The position numbers and the translations under genes are program-made. This document shows positions 57,115 through 64,000 of a stretch of DNA of 64,000 nucleotides, piece after piece. The DNA is from an uncultured Streptomyces sp. (GTDB taxonomy: Bacteria > Actinomycetota > Actinomycetes > Streptomycetales > Streptomycetaceae): NCBI RefSeq assembly GCF_947488945.1, contig NZ_CANLBS010000002.1, positions 372,001-436,000 of the forward strand. Reading direction: 5' to 3'. The notes beneath the pieces were generated by a model. It had not been told where the DNA came from, searched no databases, and saw only the letters and a program-made list of their open reading frames with translations. How positions within the stretch are numbered: the stretch's first letter is position 1; every line of letters starts with the position of its first letter.

Positions 57115-57154
57115 CTGAACGCAGCCTGAAGCGAGCTGAAGACGTCTTCAGCTC
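57115..57154. promoter_or_regulatory. phased CTGAA repeats and 22-bp palindrome (probable response-regulator site)
   Basis: CTGAA occurs at 57115, 57126 and 57136, with 10-11 bp phasing typical of OmpR-family binding sites. The last copy lies in a perfect 22-bp palindrome (57133-57154) with half-site GAGCTGAAGAC. The region lies between the divergent PepSY and response-regulator genes. Control of both, including autoregulation, is inferred. Confidence 0.65.
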
Positions 57155-57174
57155 CGGTTTGCGACGCTGTGCGT

Positions 57175-57834
57175 ATGCGCCTGTTGATCGTGGAGGACGA
57201 GAAGCGCCTCGCGGTGTCCCTGGCCAGGGGGCTGACCGCCGAGGGTTTCGCCGTGGACGTCGTGCACGACGGCCTGGAAGGGCTGCACCGGGCCGGGCAG
57301 GGCGGCTACGACCTGCTGATCCTGGACATCATGCTGCCCGGCATGAACGGCTACCGGGTCTGCGCGGAACTACGGGCGGCCGGCCACGAACTGCCGATCC
57401 TGATGCTCACCGCCAAGGACGGCGAGTACGACGAGGCCGAGGGGCTCGACACGGGTGCCGACGACTACCTGACCAAGCCGTTCTCCTACGTGGTGCTCGT
57501 CGCCCGGGTCCGCGCCCTGCTGCGCCGGCGCGGCGGTTCCGCCTCGCCCGTGCTCACGGCCGGCGGTCTGCGGATGGACACCGCCGCCCGCCGGGTCCAC
57601 CGCGAGGGGACCGAGATCGTCCTCACCGCCAAGGAGTTCGCCGTGCTGGAGCAACTTGCGGTGCGCGCGGGCGAGGTGGTGAGCAAGGCCGAGATCCTGG
57701 AGCACGTCTGGGACTTCGCCTACGACGGGGACCCGAACATCGTCGAGGTCTACGTCAGCACCCTGCGGCGCAAGCTCGGCGCGGAGACCATCCGTACGGT
57801 GCGCGGCGCCGGTTACCGCCTGGAGGCCCGATGA
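57175..57834 (+). CDS. OmpR-family response regulator
   Basis: The protein has 219 residues. The receiver domain has E7/D8, phospho-acceptor D51 (LLILDIMLPG), T79 and K101 (LTKPFSY). The C-terminal winged helix (LTAKEFAVLEQLAVRAGEVVS, VEVYVSTLRRKLG, VRGAGYRL) is complete. It overlaps the kinase gene by 4 bp. No good Shine-Dalgarno precedes the ATG at 57175; a GTG two codons upstream is an alternative. The phased repeats upstream are its likely target. Confidence 0.93.
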   Translation: MRLLIVEDEKRLAVSLARGLTAEGFAVDVVHDGLEGLHRAGQGGYDLLILDIMLPGMNGYRVCAELRAAGHELPILMLTAKDGEYDEAEGLDTGADDYLTKPFSYVVLVARVRALLRRRGGSASPVLTAGGLRMDTAARRVHREGTEIVLTAKEFAVLEQLAVRAGEVVSKAEILEHVWDFAYDGDPNIVEVYVSTLRRKLGAETIRTVRGAGYRLEAR

Positions 57835-59495
57835 GATCGGTGACCGCCAGGGCCGCCCTGGGTGCGACCCTGGTGGTCGCGGTGGCGCTGGTCGCCGCGG
57901 GGCTCACGGTGCTGCTGGTGCTGCGGAGCAACCTGACGGACCGGGCCGGGCTGGAGGCGGAGGTGGCCGCCCGCGAGGTGGCCGGCCGGCTCGCGCTCGA
58001 CGTGCCGTACGCCGAACTCGACCTGGACGACGAGGAGACCCCGGTCCAGGTCACCGACGAGGAGGGCCGGGTGGTCGCGGTCTCCGACAAGCTGGAGGCG
58101 GTCACCGGCACCGGGGCCGCCGGCGTCACCCCCGTCCCCCCGCCGACGGTCGGCCAAGGGCGCGGATCCACTGCCGACGAGCCCCGGCACGACTCCGACG
58201 GCTCCGACGACTCCGAGGGCGATGACGGCGGCGACGGCGGCGGCCGCTCGGCGGACGATCCCGCCCGGGGCGAGGTCTCCGACGACGACCCGGTGTTCTC
58301 CGACGGCACCGCCACCGTCGACGGGACCCGCGCCGCCTACCGGTTCGCCGCCGTCGAGGGCACCACCCCGGACGGCGTCACCCTCACCGTCCACGCGGGC
58401 GCCCCGCTCGCCGCCGAACGGGAGGCGGTCGGCTCGGTCCGCACCGCCATGCTGGCCGGCCTTCCCGTGCTGCTGGCGGTCGTCGCCGGGGTGTCCTGGC
58501 TGGTGACCCGCCGGGCGCTGCGCCCGGTGGAGGGCATCCGGCGGGAGCTGGCCGCCATCACCGCCTCGGAGGACCTCGCCCGGCGGGTTCCGGAGCCGGA
58601 CTCGCGGGACGAGATCGCCCGGCTGGCGCGCACCACCAACGAGACGCTCTCCGTGCTGGAGGCGTCGGTGGAGCGGCAGCGCAGGTTCGTCGCGGACGCC
58701 TCGCACGAGCTGCGCTCGCCGATCGCCTCGCTGCGGACCCAGCTGGAGGTCGGCGAGGCCCATCCGGACCTCCTCGACGTGCCGGGCGCGGTCGCGGACA
58801 CCGTACGCCTCCAGGTGCTGGCCGCCGACCTGTTGCTGCTGGCCCGGCTGGACGCGGGGGAGCGGCCGGGGGACGCGCCGGTCGACCTCGGCGCGCTGGT
58901 CCGCGAGGAGCTGGCGCAGCGGACCGGGGACCGGGTGGCGCCGGAGCTGTCCGTGGCGGACGGCGCGCTGGAAGTCACCGGTTCGCGCGGCCAGTTGGCG
59001 CGGGTGGTCGGCAACCTGCTGGACAACGCCCGGCGTCACGCCGAGGGCTGGACGGCCGTGGCGGTGGGGCGGGAGGCCGGGCACGTGCTGGTGCGCGTCG
59101 ACGACGACGGGGCGGGTGTCCCCGAGGGCGAACGGGAGCGGATCTTCGAGCGGTTCGTCCGGCTCGACGACGCCCGCGGCCGGGACGACGGCGGCGCCGG
59201 GCTCGGTCTCGCCATCGCCCGGGACGTGGCGGTCCGGCACGGCGGCACGCTCACCGCCGGCCCGGCACCGCGGGGCGGGGCCCGGTTCACGCTCCGGCTG
59301 CCGGCCGCGCCGGGAGGCCCCCGGCGGACCGGGGGGCGCCCGACCCCCGGCGGACCCGTGCCCGGAACGGACCGCCGGCCGGGCCCGTGCCCGGAACGGA
59401 TCACCGGAGGCGCGCCGGACAGGCCTGTGGCCCCGGCGCCCGGGGGGACGGGTGACGGGGCCGCGGGGGCGGGTCCGCACGCCCCGCCGGCCTGA
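57831..59495 (+). CDS. sensor histidine kinase
   Basis: The protein has 554 residues. Two membrane helices (about 10-32 and 205-222) flank an extracellular domain with a long acidic low-complexity stretch (DSDGSDDSEGDDGGDGGG). HAMP, HisKA with H292 (ADASHELRSPIASL) and HATPase (NLLDNARRHA, DDDGAGVPEG, GGAGLGLAIA) follow. The C-terminal 65 residues are Pro/Gly-rich and disordered. The acidic sensor loop may bind cations or contact the PepSY protein (inference). The ATG overlaps the regulator stop (ATGA). Confidence 0.93.
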   Translation: MRSVTARAALGATLVVAVALVAAGLTVLLVLRSNLTDRAGLEAEVAAREVAGRLALDVPYAELDLDDEETPVQVTDEEGRVVAVSDKLEAVTGTGAAGVTPVPPPTVGQGRGSTADEPRHDSDGSDDSEGDDGGDGGGRSADDPARGEVSDDDPVFSDGTATVDGTRAAYRFAAVEGTTPDGVTLTVHAGAPLAAEREAVGSVRTAMLAGLPVLLAVVAGVSWLVTRRALRPVEGIRRELAAITASEDLARRVPEPDSRDEIARLARTTNETLSVLEASVERQRRFVADASHELRSPIASLRTQLEVGEAHPDLLDVPGAVADTVRLQVLAADLLLLARLDAGERPGDAPVDLGALVREELAQRTGDRVAPELSVADGALEVTGSRGQLARVVGNLLDNARRHAEGWTAVAVGREAGHVLVRVDDDGAGVPEGERERIFERFVRLDDARGRDDGGAGLGLAIARDVAVRHGGTLTAGPAPRGGARFTLRLPAAPGGPRRTGGRPTPGGPVPGTDRRPGPCPERITGGAPDRPVAPAPGGTGDGAAGAGPHAPPA

Positions 59496-59533
59496 GGAAC
59501 CCGGCGGGACGTGCGAGCTGAGGGGGAGGGCCG

Positions 59534-60847
59534 CTACAGCGGGGCGTCCGTGGTGGCCAGGTACGCGATCTCCGGCACGGAGGTGACGCCCGCGAGGAAT
59601 GCCGTCGCGCCGGTCAGGACCGCGCCCTCGCCGGTGACGCGGACGGTCACCGTGCGGGTGGTGACGGGCTCGAAGATCTGCACCCGCTGGGAGCCGACGG
59701 TGAACCCCGAGGCGAACGGCGTGCCGGTCGCGTCGCACAGTTCGTGCGCGGTCACCCGCTGGCCCCCGGCCAGTTCCTCGGTCAGCCAGAGGTGGTCGAA
59801 GGTCACCGCGGAACCGAAGTCCAGCTCCCAGACGCCCGGCGCGACCTCGCGGACCCCGGCCGGCAGCGGGGCGGCGAACCGGCGGTCGAGCTCGGTGCGC
59901 AGCTCGCGCAGCCGCCGCACGTCCTCCTGCGGCAGCCGTCCGGTGCTGTCCGGCGGCAGGTTGAGCAGCAGGTTGGCGCCCAGGCCGACGGACCGGTAGT
60001 AGATGGCCAGCAGGTGGTCCAGCGTCTTCGGCGCGTCCTCGGGGTGCCAGAACCAGCCGCGCCGCAGCGACACGTCGCACTCCGGCGGCAGGTAGAGCGC
60101 GTCGGTCAGCTCCACCGTCTCCACCGTGTAGTTGGAGAACTCGGTCTTGCGCACCACGTATTCGACCGGGTCGGCGGCCAGTCCGTCCTCGTTGCCGACC
60201 CACCGGATGGTGGGGGCGCCCATGTTGAAGACCATGGCCTGCGGCTGGAGCTCGTGGATGACCGAGCTGATCCGGGCCCAGTCGTAGCGGTGGCCCTCGG
60301 AGCCGGCGCCGTCGAACCAGATCTCGTCGACCCGTCCGTAGCCGGTGCACAGCTCGCGCAACTGCTGGGCGTAGAAGTCGTCGTAGGCCGCCTCGTCCGC
60401 GTACGCCGGGGCGTTGCGGTCCCAGGGGGAGAGGTAGAAGCCGAACTTCACCCCGTGCCGGGCGCAGGCGTCGGACACCTCGCGGACCACGTCGCCCCTA
60501 CCGTCGCGCCACGGCGAGGAGCGCACCGAGTAGTCGGTGGTGGCGGTCGGCCAGAGGCAGAAGCCGTCGTGGTGCTTCGCGGTCAGGACGACGTAACGCG
60601 CGCCCAGCTCCTTCGCGGTGGCCACCCACTGGTCGGCGTCCAGGTCGCTCGGGTCGAAGGACGAGGCGGGCAGCGTTCCGTCGCTCCACTCGACTCCGTG
60701 GAAGGTGTTCATCCCGAAGTGGAAGAAGACGCCGAGCCGGTCCCGCTGCCAGGCCGACTGCTGCGGGGTGGGGACGATTGCGGTGGGCACGGGGGACTCC
60801 TGGTCCGGTCGGGCGGCGGGGGCCGGGGCGGTCTCGACGGCGGTCAT
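59534..60847 (-). CDS. GH29 alpha-L-fucosidase
   Basis: The protein has 437 residues. The GH29 barrel starts RLGVFFHFGMNTFHG and includes YVVLTAKHHDGFCLWPT and the nucleophile D179 in EIWFDGAGSEG. A C-terminal beta domain follows. No signal peptide is evident, so it is probably cytoplasmic and acts on imported fuco-oligosaccharides. It converges with the kinase gene. GAGGTGG lies 7 nt before the ATG. It has a promoter with an operator-like palindrome, a 33-codon frame just upstream, and a decayed regulator gene divergent from it. Confidence 0.9.
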   Translation of the reverse strand: MTAVETAPAPAARPDQESPVPTAIVPTPQQSAWQRDRLGVFFHFGMNTFHGVEWSDGTLPASSFDPSDLDADQWVATAKELGARYVVLTAKHHDGFCLWPTATTDYSVRSSPWRDGRGDVVREVSDACARHGVKFGFYLSPWDRNAPAYADEAAYDDFYAQQLRELCTGYGRVDEIWFDGAGSEGHRYDWARISSVIHELQPQAMVFNMGAPTIRWVGNEDGLAADPVEYVVRKTEFSNYTVETVELTDALYLPPECDVSLRRGWFWHPEDAPKTLDHLLAIYYRSVGLGANLLLNLPPDSTGRLPQEDVRRLRELRTELDRRFAAPLPAGVREVAPGVWELDFGSAVTFDHLWLTEELAGGQRVTAHELCDATGTPFASGFTVGSQRVQIFEPVTTRTVTVRVTGEGAVLTGATAFLAGVTSVPEIAYLATTDAPL

Positions 60848-60945
60848 CGGACCACCTCGGTGAGGGAGCGGGCGGCGAGGTACGCGGTGTCGTCCGCGCG
60901 GGAGGCGAGCACCAGGGCCGGGGCCGGGCCGCGCTCGCAGGCCAT
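60844..60945 (-). CDS. 33-codon ORF overlapping the fucosidase start
   Basis: The ATG at 60945 opens a frame encoding 33 residues (MACERGPAPALVLAS, then RADDTAYLAARSLTEVVR). Its TGA overlaps the fucosidase ATG as ATGA. Nearly every codon ends in G or C, as in real genes here. AAGGAA stands only one base before the ATG, which is too close for a good Shine-Dalgarno. It may be a coupling leader peptide, or the C-terminal remnant of a deleted upstream gene. It matches no family I know. Confidence 0.4.
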   Translation of the reverse strand: MACERGPAPALVLASRADDTAYLAARSLTEVVR

Positions 60946-60974
60946 TTCCTTACTTTCCCAACGGACCCGCGCAG

Positions 60975-61002
60975 GCTATACATCGGTTGTTTCGGCTGTC
61001 AA
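60975..61002 (-). promoter_or_regulatory. promoter of the fucosidase transcript
   Basis: On the minus strand TTGACA (61002-60997) and TATAGC (60980-60975) are 16 bp apart, one of the best promoter matches in the window. The start is predicted near 60968, about 120 nt before the fucosidase ATG. The spacer contains an operator-like palindrome. Confidence 0.75.
60980..60990. promoter_or_regulatory. operator-like palindrome O1 (fucosidase promoter spacer)
   Basis: ACATCGGTTGT differs by one base from the palindrome ACATCnGATGT. It occupies the region between -10 and -35 of the fucosidase promoter, where a bound repressor would block RNA polymerase. Confidence 0.6.
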
Positions 61003-61185
61003 TGCTCCGCTGGACGGCGACGAGTCGCTACCTCTGTGCGATGTGGCCGGGTGATTTTCCCCTTCTGTTGCGCGCCTCCTGCCGAGGTGTGCGGACTGAT
61101 GCTGCGTCAGGTCGTGCGCCATGTGGTCTTGGGCTGGGGGAATGCTGAACCGTTGACACGGGAGGGCTTCCGGCGGGTCGCGGCG

Positions 61186-61196
61186 ACGTCCGATGT
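61186..61196. promoter_or_regulatory. operator-like palindrome O2
   Basis: ACGTCCGATGT differs by one base from ACATCnGATGT. It lies in the divergent intergenic region, 72 bp before the ATG of the decayed regulator. Confidence 0.5.
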
Positions 61197-61239
61197 GCGC
61201 ATTCGTGGGGACGTATTCCGTATGTGCGGGGGTCCCAGG

Positions 61240-61250
61240 ACATCGGATGA
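61240..61250. promoter_or_regulatory. operator-like palindrome O3
   Basis: ACATCGGATGA differs by one base from ACATCnGATGT. It lies 18 bp before the ATG of the decayed GntR gene, a position suited to autoregulation. Confidence 0.55.
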
Positions 61251-61267
61251 TTGGTCACACTCGTGCC

Positions 61268-61631
61268 ATGACCGTCACCGACGGAGCGATCGTCAGATCA
61301 GAAGGATGATCGCCTCCGGGGAGCCGGCCCTCGGGGCGGCTGCCGCCGGAGAAGGAACTCAGGGCCTGGTCGAGCACGATCTGGAGTTCCCTCGGGCGAT
61401 CGTCGACAGCGCGGGCAACGGCTGTCTCGCGAGCCTGATCGACGGCTCTCCAGCGCCACCGTGCGGGCACGGATCTGGCGCGGCATCACCCAGGAGGACG
61501 CCGTGACCCACACGCTCTCCGAGCGCCGGGCGATCGTGGAGGCGCTGCGCCGCGGCGACGCCACCCTGGTCAAGGCGCTGACCACGGTGCACATCAACGG
61601 CGTGGAGCAGTGGCTGCGCATGGCGCTCTGA
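61268..61631 (+). pseudogene. decayed GntR/FadR-family regulator
   Basis: Pieces of one regulator appear in shifting frames: MTVTDGAIVR (61268), QIRRMIASGE (61294), RLPPEKEL (61337), LVEHDLEF..AIVDSAGNG..LASLIDG (from about 61369), then LSSATVRARIWRGITQEDAV to a normal-looking end QWLRMAL (stop 61629). The first three are the winged-helix start; the rest is the end of the FCD ligand domain. About 115 codons between them are missing, judged from family length (about 230 residues). The metal-binding FHxAI His is Pro. It has at least four frame changes, so it is not functional. It is divergent from the fucosidase gene it probably controlled. Confidence 0.85.
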
Positions 61632-61694
61632 GGCGCGCGGACGGCACCGGGGGCCGGACGGCGTCCGGCCCCCGGCCCGTACTGTTCCCCGCCG

Positions 61695-62171
61695 CTACGG
61701 CCGGCCGCGCCGCCCCCGCAGGTGCTCCGCGATCGGCGTGAGCGCCGCGTGCAGCTCGGCCAGCGCCTCGGGCGACAGCAGGTCGATGAAGTGGTTGCGC
61801 ACGGAGGCCACGTGGTGCGGGGCCACCGCGCGCATCGTCTCCGCTCCGTGATCGGTCAGCACCGCGAAGAGCCCCCGCCGGTCGGACTCGCAGTTCTCGC
61901 GCCGGACCAGCCCGGCCGCTTCCATGCGGGTGATCTGGTGGGAGAGGCGGCTCTTGGACTGGAGGGTGGCCTCCGCCAGGTCGCTCATCCGCAGGCGCTG
62001 GTCCTCGGCCTCCGAGAGGTTGACGAGGATCTCGTAGTCGTTGTTGGTCAGGCCGAACGGCTGCAGATCCTTCTCCAACTGGTGCGACAGCAGTCTGCTG
62101 ACGTCCAGGTGGGTGCGCCAGGCGCACTGCTCCGCGTCGCTCAGCCAGCGCGTGGCCGTCTCGGTCTCCAT
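61695..62171 (-). CDS. MarR-family transcriptional regulator
   Basis: The protein has 158 residues. The helical dimer region (LLSHQLEKDLQPFGLTNNDYEIL) is followed by the winged helix with MSDLAEATLQSKSRLSHQITRMEAAGLV and the wing RRENCESDRRGLFAVLT. Such proteins usually repress nearby genes and respond to small phenolic or oxidative signals. An imperfect palindrome overlaps its own -10 region. It converges with the GntR pseudogene. Targets are unknown. Confidence 0.9.
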   Translation of the reverse strand: METETATRWLSDAEQCAWRTHLDVSRLLSHQLEKDLQPFGLTNNDYEILVNLSEAEDQRLRMSDLAEATLQSKSRLSHQITRMEAAGLVRRENCESDRRGLFAVLTDHGAETMRAVAPHHVASVRNHFIDLLSPEALAELHAALTPIAEHLRGRRGRP

Positions 62172-62178
62172 GTATGGA

Positions 62179-62197
62179 TTCTACCTAAGAAGTTGAA
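62179..62197 (-). promoter_or_regulatory. candidate MarR operator and -10
   Basis: On the minus strand the 19-bp TTCAACTTCTTAGGTAGAA (62197-62179) is an imperfect palindrome with six of nine paired positions. TAGAAT, overlapping its end, could be the -10 of the MarR gene, 8 bp before the ATG. The -35 is weak. Confidence 0.4.
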
Positions 62198-62321
62198 AGC
62201 CGGACGAATTAAGGGGTGTGAGCCCCGGCACCCGTCCGCGACCGCGGAGCCGCCCCCGTCCCCGGAGCGGACCCGCGCCGTGACGGCCGCGCCTACGGCC
62301 TCACGTTCCGCAGGGTACCCG

Positions 62322-63092
62322 TCACAGGCCGAAGCGACGCTGGAGATCCCCGAGCTGACCGGGAGCGCGGGGGAGGGAGCCGTGTTGACCGCCCCCCGGA
62401 ACCCCGGGCGCGGCGGCCTGCTGCGGAGTCCCGCCGACCGGCTGCTCGGGCATCAGCACCTCCGTCGACTGGAGCAGCACCGTACCCGCCCCGACGAACT
62501 CGAACTGGTGCTCCTCGCCCGAGGCGCCGCCGAGACCGGTCATCGCCCGCAGCCCGCCCATGACCCCGGTCATGTACCCGTGGTCGTAGTGGTGGCACGG
62601 CGACGGGCAGTCCGCCCAGCCGACCAGCGCCTCCGGGTCGACCCGCAGCGGCGGTTCCATGAAGACCACCGGACCGTTCGACGCCGCCACGAACTTCCCC
62701 GTGCCGATCAGCGTCAGGAACCCGGGCACGATGGACTGCTTCAGCGCCAGCGACGGCTGGTACGCCAGCAGGTTCCCCGACCGGATCGTCAGGTTGCCCT
62801 GGTCCAGGTCGAAGCTGTTCACGTCGAACGCCCGGTCCGCCAGCAGCATCTTCCCGCTGCCCTCGGCCACCACCCAGTCCGCGGCGTGCAGCGGCGAGTG
62901 GAAGCTGGTCCGCAGCAGCCGGTCGAAACGGCCGTTGCCGATGCCGGTGAAGTCGATCCGCCCGTAGTAGGCGATCATCTTCCCCTTCTGCAGGAACCAC
63001 TGGCTCCCCTTCAGCTCCACGCAGAAGGTGTACGCGTTGACGTTGTCGTCCGACGGCAGCGTCGCCGGATCGTGGATCACGGGGGTGCTCAC
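62322..63092 (-). CDS. AIM24 family protein (third of three)
   Basis: The protein has 256 residues. The beta-helical AIM24 core (ELKGSQWFLQKGKMIAYYGRIDF, LLADRAFDVNSFDL, GFLTLIGTGKF) is followed by a Gln/Gly/Pro-rich tail of about 40 residues. The family is related to mitochondrial AIM24; its bacterial function is unknown. The GTG start overlaps the stop of the previous copy (GTGA). Three tandem copies form one operon. Confidence 0.88.
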   Translation of the reverse strand: MSTPVIHDPATLPSDDNVNAYTFCVELKGSQWFLQKGKMIAYYGRIDFTGIGNGRFDRLLRTSFHSPLHAADWVVAEGSGKMLLADRAFDVNSFDLDQGNLTIRSGNLLAYQPSLALKQSIVPGFLTLIGTGKFVAASNGPVVFMEPPLRVDPEALVGWADCPSPCHHYDHGYMTGVMGGLRAMTGLGGASGEEHQFEFVGAGTVLLQSTEVLMPEQPVGGTPQQAAAPGVPGGGQHGSLPRAPGQLGDLQRRFGL

Positions 63093-63739
63093 AGCTTCTC
63101 CTCCGACGCCTGGACGTACACCGCGCCGCTGCCGCTCAGCTCCAGCTGGAACGCCTCGCCGGAGCCGCGCCCCACCATGTCCCGCCAGCCGAGCGCGGTG
63201 GACAGCTTGTTGGTCACGTCCCCGTGGTGGGCGACGTACGCCTGCGGGTCGACGTGCACCGGACGGCCCGGCGCGATCGGCAGTTCGATCACCCCGCCGT
63301 GCGCCATCACCGCCACCGCGCCGTGCCCCTTCAGGGTGGTGGTGAACAGGCCCTGCCCGGTGACCTGGCCGCGCACCATCCCCATCACCCCGCCCTGCGA
63401 GCCCATGAACATGGTGCCCTGGTGGAGGGTGCCGTCGAAGGCGAGCAGCCGGTCGGCCTCGACGTGGAGCGTGTCCCCGGCGAGGTTGATCACCTGGATG
63501 TGGTGCCCGCCGTGGCCGAACATCACCGTGCCGCTGCCCTCGACCGTCATCAGCGGGGTGGCCTCGTTCGCCACCCGCCGGCCGATCATGGACATCACGC
63601 CGCCGCTGCCGCCCTGCAGGTTCGGGGTGAAGGAGACGTCCCCGCGGTAGGCGAGCATCGCCCCGCGCTGGCTGAACATCTTCTGGCCGGGCACCACCGT
63701 CGCCTCGACCATCTTCGCGTTGATCTCGCGGAACGGCAT
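63089..63739 (-). CDS. AIM24 family protein (second of three)
   Basis: The protein has 216 residues, the AIM24 domain alone: MFSQRGAMLAYRGDVSFTPN, GGGSGGVMSMIGRR-like Gly-rich turn (LQGGSGGVMSMIG), HIQVINLAGDTLHVEADRLLAF and GEAFQLELSGSGAVYVQAS. It overlaps both neighbours by about 4 bp (ATGA at its start, GTGA at its end). It is more compact than the third copy. Function is unknown. Confidence 0.88.
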   Translation of the reverse strand: MPFREINAKMVEATVVPGQKMFSQRGAMLAYRGDVSFTPNLQGGSGGVMSMIGRRVANEATPLMTVEGSGTVMFGHGGHHIQVINLAGDTLHVEADRLLAFDGTLHQGTMFMGSQGGVMGMVRGQVTGQGLFTTTLKGHGAVAVMAHGGVIELPIAPGRPVHVDPQAYVAHHGDVTNKLSTALGWRDMVGRGSGEAFQLELSGSGAVYVQASEEKL

Positions 63740-64000
63740 CAGACGTCGCCCCCGATCGTGTTGCGCTCGCTGGGCTGGACGTAGACGACGCCGTCGCCCT
63801 CGAAGCGGATCTGGAACGACTCCCCGGACCCCTCGCCCATCAGCGTCCGGAAGTTCACCCCGGACTGGAAGTGCTGCTGGAGGTTGCCCTGGTGCGCGAC
63901 GTACGCGCCGGGGTCCACGGTCAGCGGGTACTGCGGCGTCACCCGGAGCACCACCGCCTGGCCGTCCGACATGATCGCCGCCTGCCCGGTGCCCTCGATG
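63739..64000 (-). CDS. AIM24 family protein (first of three, 5' end outside window)
   Basis: The frame ends at 63739 and stays open to the window edge (reading IEGTGQAAIMSDGQAV near the edge), so only the last 87 residues are seen. The end GESFQIRFEGDGVVYVQPSE parallels GEAFQLELSGSGAVYVQAS of the next copy. An internal ATG at 63972 is not the likely start. The stop overlaps the following ATG (ATGA). Confidence 0.85.
   Translation of the reverse strand, partial: IEGTGQAAIMSDGQAVVLRVTPQYPLTVDPGAYVAHQGNLQQHFQSGVNFRTLMGEGSGESFQIRFEGDGVVYVQPSERNTIGGDV

Larger units (their letters stand above)
61003..61267. other. rest of the divergent intergenic region
   Basis: These 265 bp between the fucosidase promoter and the GntR pseudogene contain palindromes O2 and O3 and no convincing gene. 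TTGACA (61153-61158, plus strand, in CCGTTGACACGG) looks like a -35, but a matching -10 is not clear. Confidence 0.35.

Overview
The window is high-GC actinobacterial chromosome and almost certainly Streptomyces core DNA. Third codon positions are nearly all G or C, and GTG and TTG starts are frequent. The gene order lysA-hom-thrC-thrB-rho-(LCP)-rpmE-prfA-prmC, then the atp operon, chiS-chiR-chiC, nucS, filP-scy and meaB, matches, from memory, the S. coelicolor SCO5350-SCO5408 neighbourhood. No transposase, integrase, phage gene, CRISPR array or secondary-metabolite cluster is visible.

Layout. 1-3.9 kb: end of an unknown gene, a FAD/Rieske oxidoreductase, a small DNA-glycosylase-like protein, tRNA-Arg(CCG) with its terminator, and a single-domain response regulator. 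3.9-10.2 kb: nrtL, an ArgS-like protein without a catalytic core, then lysA, hom, thrC and thrB (aspartate-family amino acids). 10.2-21 kb: rho with a long leader, an LCP wall enzyme, rpmE, prfA, prmC, a threonylcarbamoyl-AMP synthase, a phosphatase-like protein without its nucleophile, an SHMT-like paralogue and a WecA-type transferase. 21-29.5 kb: atpIBEFHAGDC and a DUF2550 gene.

29.5-44.2 kb: an EF-hand/methyltransferase pair, the chitin locus (chiS-chiR upstream of chiC, which has a textbook promoter with paired 12-13 bp repeats), ATP:cobalamin adenosyltransferase, 3-hydroxyacyl-CoA dehydrogenase, a STAS protein, a large membrane-anchored P-loop protein, nucS and small conserved genes. 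44.2-53.3 kb (minus strand): two tandem ABC ATPase/permease pairs, then the coiled-coil tip-growth proteins FilP and Scy. 53.4-56.3 kb: methylmalonyl-CoA epimerase, thiolase and MeaB (acyl-CoA metabolism). 56.3-59.5 kb: a PepSY protein divergent from a two-component system, sharing an operator-like region. 59.5-64 kb: a GH29 fucosidase, a decayed GntR regulator, a MarR regulator and three tandem AIM24 genes.

The most notable point is the fucosidase locus. A GntR/FadR regulator gene divergent from the fucosidase is wrecked by frameshifts and an internal deletion. Three near-copies of an 11-bp palindrome (ACATCnGATGT) survive, one inside the -35/-10 spacer of the fucosidase promoter. A 33-codon reading frame overlaps the fucosidase start. 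Other points of interest are the Cys-to-Ser phosphatase-like protein, the SHMT paralogue with His-His in place of the catalytic Tyr-Tyr, a 19-codon frame bridging prmC and its downstream gene, and a 22-bp perfect palindrome with phased repeats at the PepSY/two-component locus.
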